A stretch of 6,664 nucleotides of DNA from an uncultured Collinsella sp. (GTDB lineage Bacteria; Actinomycetota; Coriobacteriia; Coriobacteriales; Coriobacteriaceae). The DNA lies in contig CAUEQX010000103.1 of assembly GCA_959020035.1 (NCBI GenBank), positions 1-6,664 on the forward strand. Reading direction: 5' to 3'. The notes beneath the pieces were generated by a model that saw only the letters and a list, made by a program, of their open reading frames with translations, ran no database searches and was not told the DNA's origin. Shown here piece after piece: positions 1-6,664 of this stretch. Positions within the stretch are counted from its first letter, which is position 1. Each line of letters opens with the position of its first letter. The position numbers and the translations under genes are program-made.

Positions 1-839
1 ACCACAGCACGCGACGCACCGTGGGCTCGGGCGTTGTCGCGCACGGCGAGCACCAGCGCCTGCCACAGCCACTCCTCGGAACGGAACTCGGGCAGTTCGT
101 GATCCTCCAGGGCATCGAGCATCACGCCGCGCTGAATCTCCTGAACCAGCAGGCTCTCCTCAAAGCACGGCGCCTGGGCCACCACGCGACCGCAGTCGTC
201 GAGCACAAACGAACCGCCGGTATACACCGACTCGTCATAGGCACCGACCGGCGCCATGCAGGCAAACCACACGCTGCGCTTGGATGCGATCTTGCGGTAG
301 GCGCCGCTGCGAACGGCAGCAATGGCGGCAGTCTCGCGGTCGGTCATGTCAAACGCGTTGAATTGGAAATACGCAATGAGGTCAACACCGGTCGGCAGCA
401 TCTCGAGTTCGCGGTCCAAGTCAAAAATCACGGCGATGCGCACGCCGTCCACGTCGAACACCGGCGGCGCCCAACGTGTGTCGTTGTTCTCGCCACGCTG
501 CAGGGCAATGCTCGAACGCGCCGGCACCACATGACCGTCCTTGAGCATCATGTAGTCGAGCAGCGGCTGGCCCTCAAACGAAACCGCCGCGGGCACGATG
601 CAGATCATGTCAAGCTCCTGGATACGCTCGGCGACACCAGTCAAACCGGCAAGCACGTCGTGCTCAAAGTCGGCAGCGCCCACCAGGCCACCGGGCATGG
701 CGCCCATAAAGAGCGGAGCCGGAACGCACAGCACGCGCGCCCCGCGCTCGTGGGCCAGACGAGCCTGGTCCTCGATGCGGCCGCAAATGCCCTCAATATC
801 ACCCAGGCGCATATCGATCTGTGCAAGCGCGAGCTTCAT
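1..839 (-). CDS. nadE: NAD(+) synthetase (glutamine-dependent type), N-terminal nitrilase-like domain, 3' end cut by window
   Basis: The gene is open from ATG at 839 to the left edge, giving 279 complete residues without a stop. The N-terminus (MKLALAQIDMRLGDIEG) and the stretch around residues 131-138 (DGVRIAVI) match the carbon-nitrogen hydrolase domain that supplies ammonia in two-domain NAD synthetases. Residues 255-279 (ending WQALVLAVRDNARAHGASRAV) match the linker that leads into the ATP-pyrophosphatase synthetase domain, whose SGGxDS loop would lie just off the window. That domain amidates nicotinate adenine dinucleotide to NAD in the cytoplasm. Oddly, all three amidase catalytic positions look replaced: Glu by Ala41, Lys by Ser110 and Cys by Asp140, by hand alignment to the family pattern. 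The glutaminase half is therefore probably inactive. The start at 839 is preferred over an in-frame ATG at 866 because GGAAAGGG lies 7 nt upstream of it. A stand-alone degenerate nitrilase is less likely given the linker. Confidence 0.85.
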   Translation of the reverse strand, partial: MKLALAQIDMRLGDIEGICGRIEDQARLAHERGARVLCVPAPLFMGAMPGGLVGAADFEHDVLAGLTGVAERIQELDMICIVPAAVSFEGQPLLDYMMLKDGHVVPARSSIALQRGENNDTRWAPPVFDVDGVRIAVIFDLDRELEMLPTGVDLIAYFQFNAFDMTDRETAAIAAVRSGAYRKIASKRSVWFACMAPVGAYDESVYTGGSFVLDDCGRVVAQAPCFEESLLVQEIQRGVMLDALEDHELPEFRSEEWLWQALVLAVRDNARAHGASRAV

Positions 840-846
840 GGCCCAG

Positions 847-854
847 CCCTTTCC
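847..854 (-). promoter_or_regulatory. Ribosome-binding site of nadE, deciding its start
   Basis: On the minus strand GGAAAGGG is followed by 7 nt and then ATG at 839. The alternative in-frame ATG at 866 would add nine residues (MVYDGKGWA) and has no comparable purine-rich site at the right distance, so 839 is the likelier start. Confidence 0.65.
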
Positions 855-876
855 GTCGTAAACCATCGAAATCGTA

Positions 877-911
877 GTAAAAGCGCCGGCCGCATAATGC
901 AGCCGGCGCTT
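877..911 (-). terminator. Rho-independent terminator-like hairpin after the superoxide reductase gene
   Basis: AAGCGCCGGC at 881-890 pairs perfectly with GCCGGCGCTT at 902-911. After one mismatch (891/901) the stem continues with GCAT/ATGC around a single-base loop. On the minus strand the stem ends in a short T run (TTTT, 880-877). It lies about 46 nt after the stop of the superoxide reductase gene and 38 nt before the nadE start, so it fits a terminator of the former. It could instead be a leader attenuator of nadE if the two genes share a transcript. The T run is short, which lowers confidence in efficient termination. Confidence 0.7.
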
Positions 912-956
912 GCATGTGCATATGCTAGCTATGATACCCCGAGCGGGGGCGCGCTC

Positions 957-1319
957 CTAGAATGTCGCGGACCACAGCCCGTGCAGGTTGCAGTAAGCAT
1001 AGACGGTACCGGCCTTGGAGCCGCCCGCGAAAAACGTCGCGGGTTTCATGCCGGGCTCAAGGTAATGAACCTCTAAGCGGCCCTCGGCCTCAAGCGCAAT
1101 CCACTCAATGTAGTGTTCGGGCAGGCTGGGGTGCTCGACCGAGCCAACGCGTGCACGAATCACGTGACCGTCGCGCTCGGTCTCGACAACAGGCACGTGC
1201 TTCTCGTGCGCCGCGTCCTCAGTGTTTGCGGTCAGTTCCGTGCAACCGGCAGGGGTCGCAACGTCGTCGCCAAGGGCAGCGATGAGCTTACCGTCGGGGT
1301 CCTTAAAGAATTTCGCCAT
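957..1319 (-). CDS. dfx: Superoxide reductase (desulfoferrodoxin family, one-iron type with vestigial N-terminus)
   Basis: This 120-aa cytoplasmic protein should reduce superoxide to hydrogen peroxide at a mononuclear iron, taking electrons from rubredoxin-like donors; it is an oxygen-defence enzyme typical of anaerobes. The centre II ligands are all visible: His41 in EKHVP, His63 and His69 in VEHPSLPEHYIEW, and Cys110 and His113 in YCNLHGLW. The 6- and 3-residue spacings are those of the family, and the Glu39-Lys40 pair next to His41 is kept. The first 36 residues align in shape with the desulforedoxin domain, including the PNTTDAA-like stretch (ANTEDAA, 31-37), but the four iron-binding cysteines of centre I are gone; only Cys26 remains. 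ATG at 1319 is chosen because AAAGGAG lies 6 nt upstream; an upstream start at 1409 would add 30 residues unlike the family. A terminator-like hairpin follows. The assignment is firm, the electron donor unknown. Confidence 0.93.
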   Translation of the reverse strand: MAKFFKDPDGKLIAALGDDVATPAGCTELTANTEDAAHEKHVPVVETERDGHVIRARVGSVEHPSLPEHYIEWIALEAEGRLEVHYLEPGMKPATFFAGGSKAGTVYAYCNLHGLWSATF

Positions 1320-1484
1320 GATGTTCTCCTTTGCTGATGTGCCAATGTTCTTGATGGTTCTTATGCCCAAAGGCAGACAAACCATCCACGGCATTGCAAA
1401 TGAACACATAACGGATCAGGCAAGCGGTCGGGCCAAAATGCGTCGACCGTCCTGCCCACTCCAGCAGTCCCACCCCGCGCGCGG
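1320..1484 (-). other. Intergenic gap between the SNF2 gene and the superoxide reductase gene
   Basis: This 165-nt gap should hold the promoter of the superoxide reductase gene, since it is long for an operon junction. I found no convincing -35/-10 pair. The only structures are a weak 6-bp hairpin (CGGTCG at 1425-1430 with CGACCG at 1444-1449) and a CCGCGCGCGG palindrome next to the SNF2 stop codon, neither followed by a T run. No small gene with a good ribosome-binding site is visible. Confidence 0.5.
1326..1332 (-). promoter_or_regulatory. Ribosome-binding site of the superoxide reductase gene
   Basis: AAAGGAG on the minus strand ends 6 nt before ATG at 1319. It is a strong site and fixes the start at 1319 rather than at the upstream in-frame start at 1409. 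Confidence 0.75.
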
Positions 1485-4400
1485 CTAGCGCCCGTCGCCG
1501 CCGAGAAGCGCCAGAACATCCTCGCGCGTGAACAGTGCCGACGAGATGCCGTCGCCGCCAAGTACGCTGTTGACCAGGTCGCGCTTGGACTCCTGCATCT
1601 GCATAATGCGTTCCTCGATCGTGTCCTTGGCGATGAGCTTGTACACGGTCACGGTATGCTGCTGGCCAATACGGTGTGCACGATCAGTTGCTTGGTCCTG
1701 CGCCGCCACGTTCCACCACGGGTCGTAGTGGATGACCACGTCGGCAGCCGTCAAGTTAAGGCCCACGCCGCCCGCCTTGAGCGAAATCAAAAAGACCGGA
1801 ACCTCGCCCGCTTGGAACTGCGCGACCATCTTGGCGCGGCTCTCCTTAGACGAAGCGCCCGTGAGCTTAAGGAAGGCGATGTCCTCCTTGGCCAGGCGCT
1901 TACCGATAATATCGAGCATACCCGTAAACTGGCTGAACAACAGGATGCGATGTCCGCCGTCGAGTGCGCCGTGCACGAGCTCCATGCACGTATCGAGTTT
2001 GGCGCTCCCCGCCTTGTAATCCTCGTAGTGCAGACGCGGGTCGCAGCAGATCTGGCGCAGCTTGGTGAGCTCGGCGAGCACCTTGAGCTTGTCCTTCTTA
2101 AACTCGGATGCCTCGCGATGCTGCACCTGTTGGGCGATGCGGTCCTGGTTGGCCAGGTAGAGTTTGCGCTGCTCGCCGGTGAGCTGCGCCATGACCGTAT
2201 CCTCGATCTTCTCGGGCAGGTCGGCCACCACGTCTTCCTTGACACGGCGCAACACAAACGGCGACACGAGCGCTTGCAGGCGAGCGGCACTGTCGCCCTC
2301 GGCATGCTCGACCGGGCTTTCGAAGCGCTTGGCAAACGACTCGCGCGTGCCGAGCAGGCCCGGCATTAAAAAGTCGAAGATGCTCCAGAGCTCGGATAGG
2401 CGGTTTTCGATGGGCGTGCCCGTCAGGGCAAAGCGCACGCCGGCAGGCAGGCGCTTTGCGGCGCGCGCCACCTGGGTGAGCGGGTTTTTAATGTACTGGG
2501 CCTCATCGAGCACCACGCGGGCAAAGTCCCGCTCGGCATACTCGTCGATATCGCGGCGCATGAGGTCATACGACGTCACGACCACGTTATGCTCGACCAC
2601 GCCGGCGATTTGCACGCGACGCTGCGCCTTGGCGCCCACGATGGCGCACACATCTAGCGACGGGGCAAAGCGCTCCAGCTCGGCGGTCCAGTTGTACACA
2701 AGCGACGCAGGGCACACCACAAGCGTGGGCTTAGTGTCCCCCGCTTCCACGCGCGCCAGAATGTGCGCGATCATCTGGAGCGTTTTGCCCAGGCCCATGT
2801 CGTCGGCCAAGATGCCGCCAAGGCTCAGGTGTTCGAGCGAGCCGAGCCACTGGTATCCGTCGACCTGGTAGCCGCGCAGTGTGGCCTTGAGCGAGACCGG
2901 CACCGTAAAGTCCATCTTGCCGAGCGTATCCAAGCGCTCGACGGTGCGGCGGAACGCGGCGTCACGATCGGCCTCGAGCGCGGGCGTGCGCGCGAGCATG
3001 CTATCGACGAACAGGGTACTCGACGAGGGAAGCGACACGCCGTCGAGCAGGTCGACAGCATCGACCCCCAGATCCTCGGCAAGGCCAAACGCGGCGCGCG
3101 CCCCCTCGTCCAGGCGAATGATGTCGCCCGACGTGAGACGCGCAAACGTCTGGTGACGCTTGTAGGAGTCCAGATAGATGGCAAGGTCTGCCGCCGAAAG
3201 CCCGCTCGCGCTCAGTTCGACGTCGAGCAGGTTACTCTTGACGGTCGCACGCACCGAAAGCTTGGGCGCGGGGCGGACCGAAATCTGGCGCAGACGGTCG
3301 CTGAGCATGACCTCACCAAGCTTGGACAGGACGGATAGGCCCTCGGTCAGCAGGCAGAACAAGCTCTCGTCATCGCGCTCCTCAAACGCCAGACCGCCCT
3401 CGTAGAAATCGAAGTACAGGGCCGCCGTGTCCATAACGCGAAACTCCGCCACCTCGTCGCGGGGCGGCACGCCCGGGCGCCGCTCTTCGAAGGGGCTGCC
3501 CGGAGCGCCCAGACTAAAGAGGTCTGCCGACCAGTCGCCGTAGGTAACCGTAATTTTGCAGGTCACAAGCCCATCGTCGACGCCGATCGCCATAGCAAAG
3601 CTCGGCTCGGGCGCCACGTTATCGAGCGCGGCGGGCGCGGTAAGGTCGGTGTAGTCGCGCAAAATGGGCAGCGCCATACGACAGAACTCCCCCACCTGGT
3701 CGACAGCGATATGGATCGGCGTGCGACAGGGCAGTAAGCGCGATAGGAACGGCGCCGCATGCTGGGCAAACGCTACATCGGCGCGGCGCGCACGGCGGGT
3801 GTCGACCAGATAGGCAACGTCGCCCGAAGCAAAGCAGTATGCATCGGCCGGCAGGCGTAGATCGTAGCTACCACCAGCCGCCGGCGCAATTTTGGCGGCA
3901 AGGAGCGGTGGGCGCTTAGACAGCGCCTCGTCCTCCCCTTCCGGAGGCATCTCAACCGCCACGTCATAGGTGCGATGCGTCGTCGTCCCCCGCGACCAAG
4001 CGGGCTCAAAGGAGATGGTCTGGCCGCGCAGCAGGTCCAGCACATATACGATGCTATGCTCGGACAGCGGCAACTGACGCTCGGCGACAAAACCGCTGCG
4101 GGCAAAGTCGTACGACGCCGAACGCGAGCTTGTGATGTCATCGAGATAGGCAACTGTCGTCACAACAAGGTTGAGCAGCTTTGTCGACACGTCCTCGAAG
4201 GCTTCGGGCGTATGGACAAACGTGAGCTTCTTGCCGTACGAGAAGGTGCCGCCTCGGACATAGGCGTCGGCCATGCCGTCGATATCCTTGACCACGTAGG
4301 AGACCGATCCACAACGAATTCGAAGCTCGAGCGCCCAGCTAAAGCGGTCGGCAAACAGTGGATTGTAGTACGGCACCAACGAGGGCTCCAACACCGCCTT

Positions 4401-4949
4401 GGGGGCATCGGGATCCACACTGCCAGCGAGCTTGCGGCGCATGCTCGCCAGCTCATCCATGCGTGCGTCCGAAAGATCGGAGAGCGCCGCCATGAGGCTG
4501 GGACTCGTGGGGACGGGCACCGGAAAGGGAAAGTTGGGATTGACGGCCGGCGCTTTGAGCGCGGTGCGCGCGGGCTGTTTCGGCTGCGCCGTAAACGTGC
4601 GGACCGGCGTGCGCAAACCTTCGACGGGCTCGGCGCCGCTGGCATCCAAATACGCCAGAGCCGTGGCAATAGCGTGCTTGCACATACCGGGGTAACGATA
4701 GGCGGCGGGGCAATCGCAGTCGTAGTCGATCACCTCGTGCTCGTCCATGTCGAGCGCCACGTGCGTCTTGTACAGGTCGCCGCGCGAACCGCGCACCGAG
4801 CCCTCAACCGTCACGTTTTTGGAGAAGCGCGAGCCGCTGTCCTCGATCGACAGCACGGCGCCGTTGAGCATGAGCGAACGCCCCTTCATAAAGGTGCCGC
4901 TCAACGCCGCCTCTTTGCGAAGCGCCTGCACAAACGTCCCCTGCGCCAT
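1485..4949 (-). CDS. SNF2-family DNA-dependent ATPase/helicase with SWIM zinc finger
   Basis: This 1154-aa protein is a large bacterial Swi2/Snf2 ATPase, expected to translocate on double-stranded DNA and remodel protein-DNA or polymerase complexes rather than unwind strands. A SWIM zinc finger (Cys78, Cys80, Cys90, His92; CxC-x9-CxH) comes first, then a Pro-rich linker (about 105-155) and a long bacterial SNF2-associated region (about 190-680). The RecA-like core follows: motif I DDMGLGKT (716-723, Lys722), motif Ia CPASLVYNW, motif II DEAQ (815-818), motif III TGTP (843-846), motif IV ILLFSQF near 1003-1008, motif V around SLKAGGVGLNL (from about 1056) and motif VI QATDRAHRIGQ (1086-1096). 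All catalytic motifs are intact. ATG at 4949 has GGAGGA just upstream; a GTG at 4967 would add six residues but lacks a site and abuts the inverted repeat. It lies downstream of dnaE in the same direction. The biochemical target is unknown; repair or transcription recycling are possible. Confidence 0.93.
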   Translation of the reverse strand: MAQGTFVQALRKEAALSGTFMKGRSLMLNGAVLSIEDSGSRFSKNVTVEGSVRGSRGDLYKTHVALDMDEHEVIDYDCDCPAAYRYPGMCKHAIATALAYLDASGAEPVEGLRTPVRTFTAQPKQPARTALKAPAVNPNFPFPVPVPTSPSLMAALSDLSDARMDELASMRRKLAGSVDPDAPKAVLEPSLVPYYNPLFADRFSWALELRIRCGSVSYVVKDIDGMADAYVRGGTFSYGKKLTFVHTPEAFEDVSTKLLNLVVTTVAYLDDITSSRSASYDFARSGFVAERQLPLSEHSIVYVLDLLRGQTISFEPAWSRGTTTHRTYDVAVEMPPEGEDEALSKRPPLLAAKIAPAAGGSYDLRLPADAYCFASGDVAYLVDTRRARRADVAFAQHAAPFLSRLLPCRTPIHIAVDQVGEFCRMALPILRDYTDLTAPAALDNVAPEPSFAMAIGVDDGLVTCKITVTYGDWSADLFSLGAPGSPFEERRPGVPPRDEVAEFRVMDTAALYFDFYEGGLAFEERDDESLFCLLTEGLSVLSKLGEVMLSDRLRQISVRPAPKLSVRATVKSNLLDVELSASGLSAADLAIYLDSYKRHQTFARLTSGDIIRLDEGARAAFGLAEDLGVDAVDLLDGVSLPSSSTLFVDSMLARTPALEADRDAAFRRTVERLDTLGKMDFTVPVSLKATLRGYQVDGYQWLGSLEHLSLGGILADDMGLGKTLQMIAHILARVEAGDTKPTLVVCPASLVYNWTAELERFAPSLDVCAIVGAKAQRRVQIAGVVEHNVVVTSYDLMRRDIDEYAERDFARVVLDEAQYIKNPLTQVARAAKRLPAGVRFALTGTPIENRLSELWSIFDFLMPGLLGTRESFAKRFESPVEHAEGDSAARLQALVSPFVLRRVKEDVVADLPEKIEDTVMAQLTGEQRKLYLANQDRIAQQVQHREASEFKKDKLKVLAELTKLRQICCDPRLHYEDYKAGSAKLDTCMELVHGALDGGHRILLFSQFTGMLDIIGKRLAKEDIAFLKLTGASSKESRAKMVAQFQAGEVPVFLISLKAGGVGLNLTAADVVIHYDPWWNVAAQDQATDRAHRIGQQHTVTVYKLIAKDTIEERIMQMQESKRDLVNSVLGGDGISSALFTREDVLALLGGDGR

Positions 4950-4953
4950 CACT

Positions 4954-4959
4954 TCCTCC
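4954..4959 (-). promoter_or_regulatory. Ribosome-binding site of the SNF2 gene, deciding its start
   Basis: GGAGGA on the minus strand ends 4 nt before ATG at 4949. It lies 9 nt beyond the end of the large inverted repeat. The alternative GTG at 4967 has only repeat sequence upstream and no purine-rich site, and this GGAGGA would fall inside its coding frame. Confidence 0.75.
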
Positions 4960-4968
4960 AATCTCACC

Positions 4969-5099
4969 CGGGGTAGCTAATTTGGGACGGGGCTATTTTA
5001 GCTACCCCCATATGTCGGTTGAGATGCATTCCGACCCCGACTCATTCGCCGTCAGTCAAAGGGTAGCTAAAATAGCCCCGTCCCAAATTAGCTACCCCG
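4969..5099. repeat. Nested 39-bp inverted repeat, REP-doublet (BIME-like) or MITE-like element
   Basis: Bases 4969-5007 are a perfect 39-bp reverse complement of 5061-5099, separated by a 53-nt spacer (5008-5060). Each arm is bounded by its own inverted repeat: GGGGTAGCTAA at 4970-4980 with TTAGCTACCCC at 4998-5008 (11 bp), and GGGTAGCTAA at 5061-5070 with TTAGCTACCC at 5088-5097 (10 bp). The asymmetric core of each arm contains GGGACGGGG. The spacer has a small stem, GTCGG at 5014-5018 with CCGAC at 5031-5035. REP elements mobilised by RAYT-type Y1 transposases typically carry a GTAG or GGAG head and occur as inverted pairs between genes; the GTAG heads and paired layout here fit, but that assignment is inference. 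The element fills most of the gap between the dnaE stop (5112) and the SNF2 ribosome-binding site. In RNA it could form one long hairpin or two short ones. Confidence 0.8.
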
Positions 5100-5111
5100 C
5101 CAACGCCGTCC

Positions 5112-6664
5112 TTAAATTACCGTCACTCTGCCTTGGTTACCCACAATCGCCTTTGCCTCTGCCAGCAGCGGAATCGAGCGTGCGTTGACCTTGGCCGGCA
5201 CCTCGGCACGCAGTACGCGCCCGTCCACCTGCTCGATAAAGATCTCCACGCGGTCGCCGCCCGGGTTTGCGGTAAGCACCGTGGCAAGACGCGCCATATT
5301 GCCCTGGCTAAAGCGGCTGTTGGGCACCATGACCTCAAACACCTTGGGCTTGTTGTTCTCCTCGTTAAGCTCAAGCGGCACGATCTCCTGCGCGATGATC
5401 TGGTCGCCGCGGTCCGAACGCTCGAGCTTGCCCTTAATGCGAACAAACGCATCAGACAGCTGCGCACCGGTCTCGGGATCGACCTCGCCGTACAGGTATC
5501 CCTCGGCCTCTTTGTAGGTCTTGGGGAACACCACGACCGTGGCCTCGCCTTCCATGTCCTCGAGCTGCACAATACCCATGGGGTCGCCGTTTTTGGTCAC
5601 GCGCTTGGACACGCTCGAGACCATGCCGGCCCACCACAGCGCCTTGCCCTCGGGAATCTCCTGGTTGATGGTACCGCCCGTGGGGTTTTGCACCTCGTAG
5701 CCGGTATCGATCTGCGAGAACGAGAAGTCGCGTGCCTTGGCTAGTGCATACTCAAACGGGCGCAGCGGGTGGTCCGAGACATAGATGCCCAGAACCTCCT
5801 TCTCCTGGCTCAACTTAAGGTGGCGGTCCCACTCCTGGCCATCCGGATCGGGCACGCTCACCTCAAAGCCCGAGCCCTCAACGTCGCCAAACATATCGAA
5901 GAACGACGTCTGGCCGCTCGCGCGATCTTTCTGGCGCTTTACCGCTGCATCGATGATGTTCTCGGGGTTGTTCTTGTCCACGAAGTGCATCATCTGGCGA
6001 CGCGGATACCCCGTGGAGTCGAAAGCACCTGCCTTGATGAGCGATTCGATCACGCGACGGTTGGCCTGGCTCGAGTCCACGCGCTCGACAAAGTCGTGCA
6101 GCGTCTTAAACGGACCACCCGCCTCGCGCTCAGCGATAATCGCCTGCGCCACGCCGGTGCCCACGCCGCGGATGCCTGCCAGGCCAAAGCGTACGCCCTC
6201 CTTGGTAGCCGTGAACTCGGTACCGGACTCGTTGACATCTGGCGACAGCACGGGGATGCCGTCGTGACGGCATGCCGAGACGTAGTGAACGATCTTGTCG
6301 GTCTTGCCCGTGTAGGACGTCAGAACGGCCGCCATGTACTCGTGCGGATAGTGCGCCTTGAGCCACGCTGTCTGCATAACCAAGATGGCGTAGCCGGCGG
6401 AGTGCGACTTGTTGAAGGCGTAAGATGCGAACTCGAGAACATCGTCCCAAATCTTCTGGGCGACCTCGCGCGTGTAGTTGTTCTTGATGGCGCCGTTCAT
6501 CCAGTGGTCGTAGGTGGTCTCGTCCGAGCCATCCTCCCAGTGGAGCACCGTCGACGTGAGCAGCTTGATCTTTTTCTTAGCCACGGGTTTACGGATACGC
6601 GAGTCCGATTCGCCCTTGGAGAAGCCGCACATCTCGACGGAGATGAGCATAACCTGCTCCTGGT
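5112..6664 (-). CDS. dnaE: DNA polymerase III subunit alpha, C-terminal part, 5' end cut by window
   Basis: The frame is open from the right edge to TAA at 5112-5114, giving 516 residues of the replicative polymerase subunit. It starts inside the polymerase core with QEQVM, which is widely conserved in DnaE before the fingers domain, followed by a Lys-rich KKKIK stretch and FNKSHSAGYA (about fragment residues 83-92). The helix-hairpin-helix DNA-binding region is seen at GLAGIRGVGTGVAQAI (about 160-175). QTSFFDMF (about 251-258) fits the internal beta-clamp binding motif (QxxxF type). An OB fold follows (about 343-435; GMVSSVSKRVTKNGDPMG and the VVVFPKTY strand). The C-terminal tail ends in GRVTVI. 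The PHP domain and the catalytic aspartates lie off the window. The layout HhH, clamp motif, OB fold is that of DnaE, not PolC. The SNF2 gene follows in the same direction across the inverted repeat. No damage is seen. Confidence 0.95.
   Translation of the reverse strand, partial: QEQVMLISVEMCGFSKGESDSRIRKPVAKKKIKLLTSTVLHWEDGSDETTYDHWMNGAIKNNYTREVAQKIWDDVLEFASYAFNKSHSAGYAILVMQTAWLKAHYPHEYMAAVLTSYTGKTDKIVHYVSACRHDGIPVLSPDVNESGTEFTATKEGVRFGLAGIRGVGTGVAQAIIAEREAGGPFKTLHDFVERVDSSQANRRVIESLIKAGAFDSTGYPRRQMMHFVDKNNPENIIDAAVKRQKDRASGQTSFFDMFGDVEGSGFEVSVPDPDGQEWDRHLKLSQEKEVLGIYVSDHPLRPFEYALAKARDFSFSQIDTGYEVQNPTGGTINQEIPEGKALWWAGMVSSVSKRVTKNGDPMGIVQLEDMEGEATVVVFPKTYKEAEGYLYGEVDPETGAQLSDAFVRIKGKLERSDRGDQIIAQEIVPLELNEENNKPKVFEVMVPNSRFSQGNMARLATVLTANPGGDRVEIFIEQVDGRVLRAEVPAKVNARSIPLLAEAKAIVGNQGRVTVI

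Noticed and set aside
21..1076. Plus-strand open frame of 351 codons
   Set aside because: It runs antisense across nadE and part of the superoxide reductase gene. Its protein is rich in His, Arg and Ala with no family resemblance, as expected for a shadow frame in GC-rich DNA.
1320..1409. Upstream start for the superoxide reductase giving 150 residues
   Set aside because: The extra 30 residues do not resemble the family and the strong AAAGGAG site clearly serves the ATG at 1319.
1425..1449. Possible terminator after the SNF2 gene (CGGTCG/CGACCG)
   Set aside because: The stem is only 6 bp with a 13-nt loop and no T run follows it on the minus strand.
1656..2369. Plus-strand open frame of 237 codons
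   Set aside because: It is antisense to the conserved helicase C-terminal motifs of the SNF2 gene and shows no recognisable protein family.
3975..4976. Plus-strand open frame of 333 codons
   Set aside because: It is antisense to the N-terminal half of the SNF2 gene, which has clear domains; the plus-strand product has none.
4969..5099. CRISPR array or phage attachment site in the dnaE-SNF2 gap
   Set aside because: There are only two copies, in inverted rather than direct orientation, with no tRNA, integrase or cas gene nearby.
4982..5188. Small plus-strand frame starting inside the inverted repeat
   Set aside because: It crosses the repeat, its spacer and the antisense of the dnaE tail, and the start lies in a repeat arm without a ribosome-binding site.

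Overview
The window is GC-rich, densely coding bacterial chromosome. Four genes all lie on the minus strand, so transcription runs from high to low coordinates. The first and last gene are cut by the window edges. The dnaE-type replicative polymerase, the one-iron superoxide reductase and the glutamine-dependent type of NAD synthetase point to an anaerobic, high-GC Gram-positive. My best guess is a gut Coriobacteriia such as Collinsella; this is inferred from protein flavour and base composition, not from a marker gene.

Layout in the direction of transcription: (1) 6664-5112, the C-terminal 516 residues of DNA polymerase III alpha (dnaE), with the end of the polymerase core, the helix-hairpin-helix region, an internal beta-clamp motif and the OB fold. 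(2) 5111-4950, a 162-nt gap almost filled by a 39-bp perfect inverted repeat around a 53-nt spacer; each arm is itself bounded by a shorter inverted repeat, so the whole looks like a REP doublet (BIME-like) or a small non-autonomous element. (3) 4949-1485, a large SNF2-family ATPase with an N-terminal SWIM zinc finger and intact helicase motifs. (4) 1484-1320, a 165-nt gap carrying the ribosome-binding site of the next gene. (5) 1319-957, a 120-aa superoxide reductase of the desulfoferrodoxin family that keeps all centre II iron ligands but has lost the centre I cysteines. (6) 956-840, a short gap with a strong terminator-like hairpin. (7) 839 to the left edge, the N-terminal nitrilase-like domain of a NAD synthetase whose catalytic Glu, Lys and Cys all appear to be replaced.

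The genes do not form an obvious single pathway: they cover replication, chromatin-like remodelling or repair, oxygen detoxification and NAD synthesis. The most notable points are the nested inverted repeat that stops just short of the SNF2 ribosome-binding site, the apparently dead amidase domain of NadE, and the vestigial N-terminus of the superoxide reductase. I see no CRISPR array, tRNA, rRNA, transposase or clear defence operon. No gene-free stretch exceeds 300 bases.
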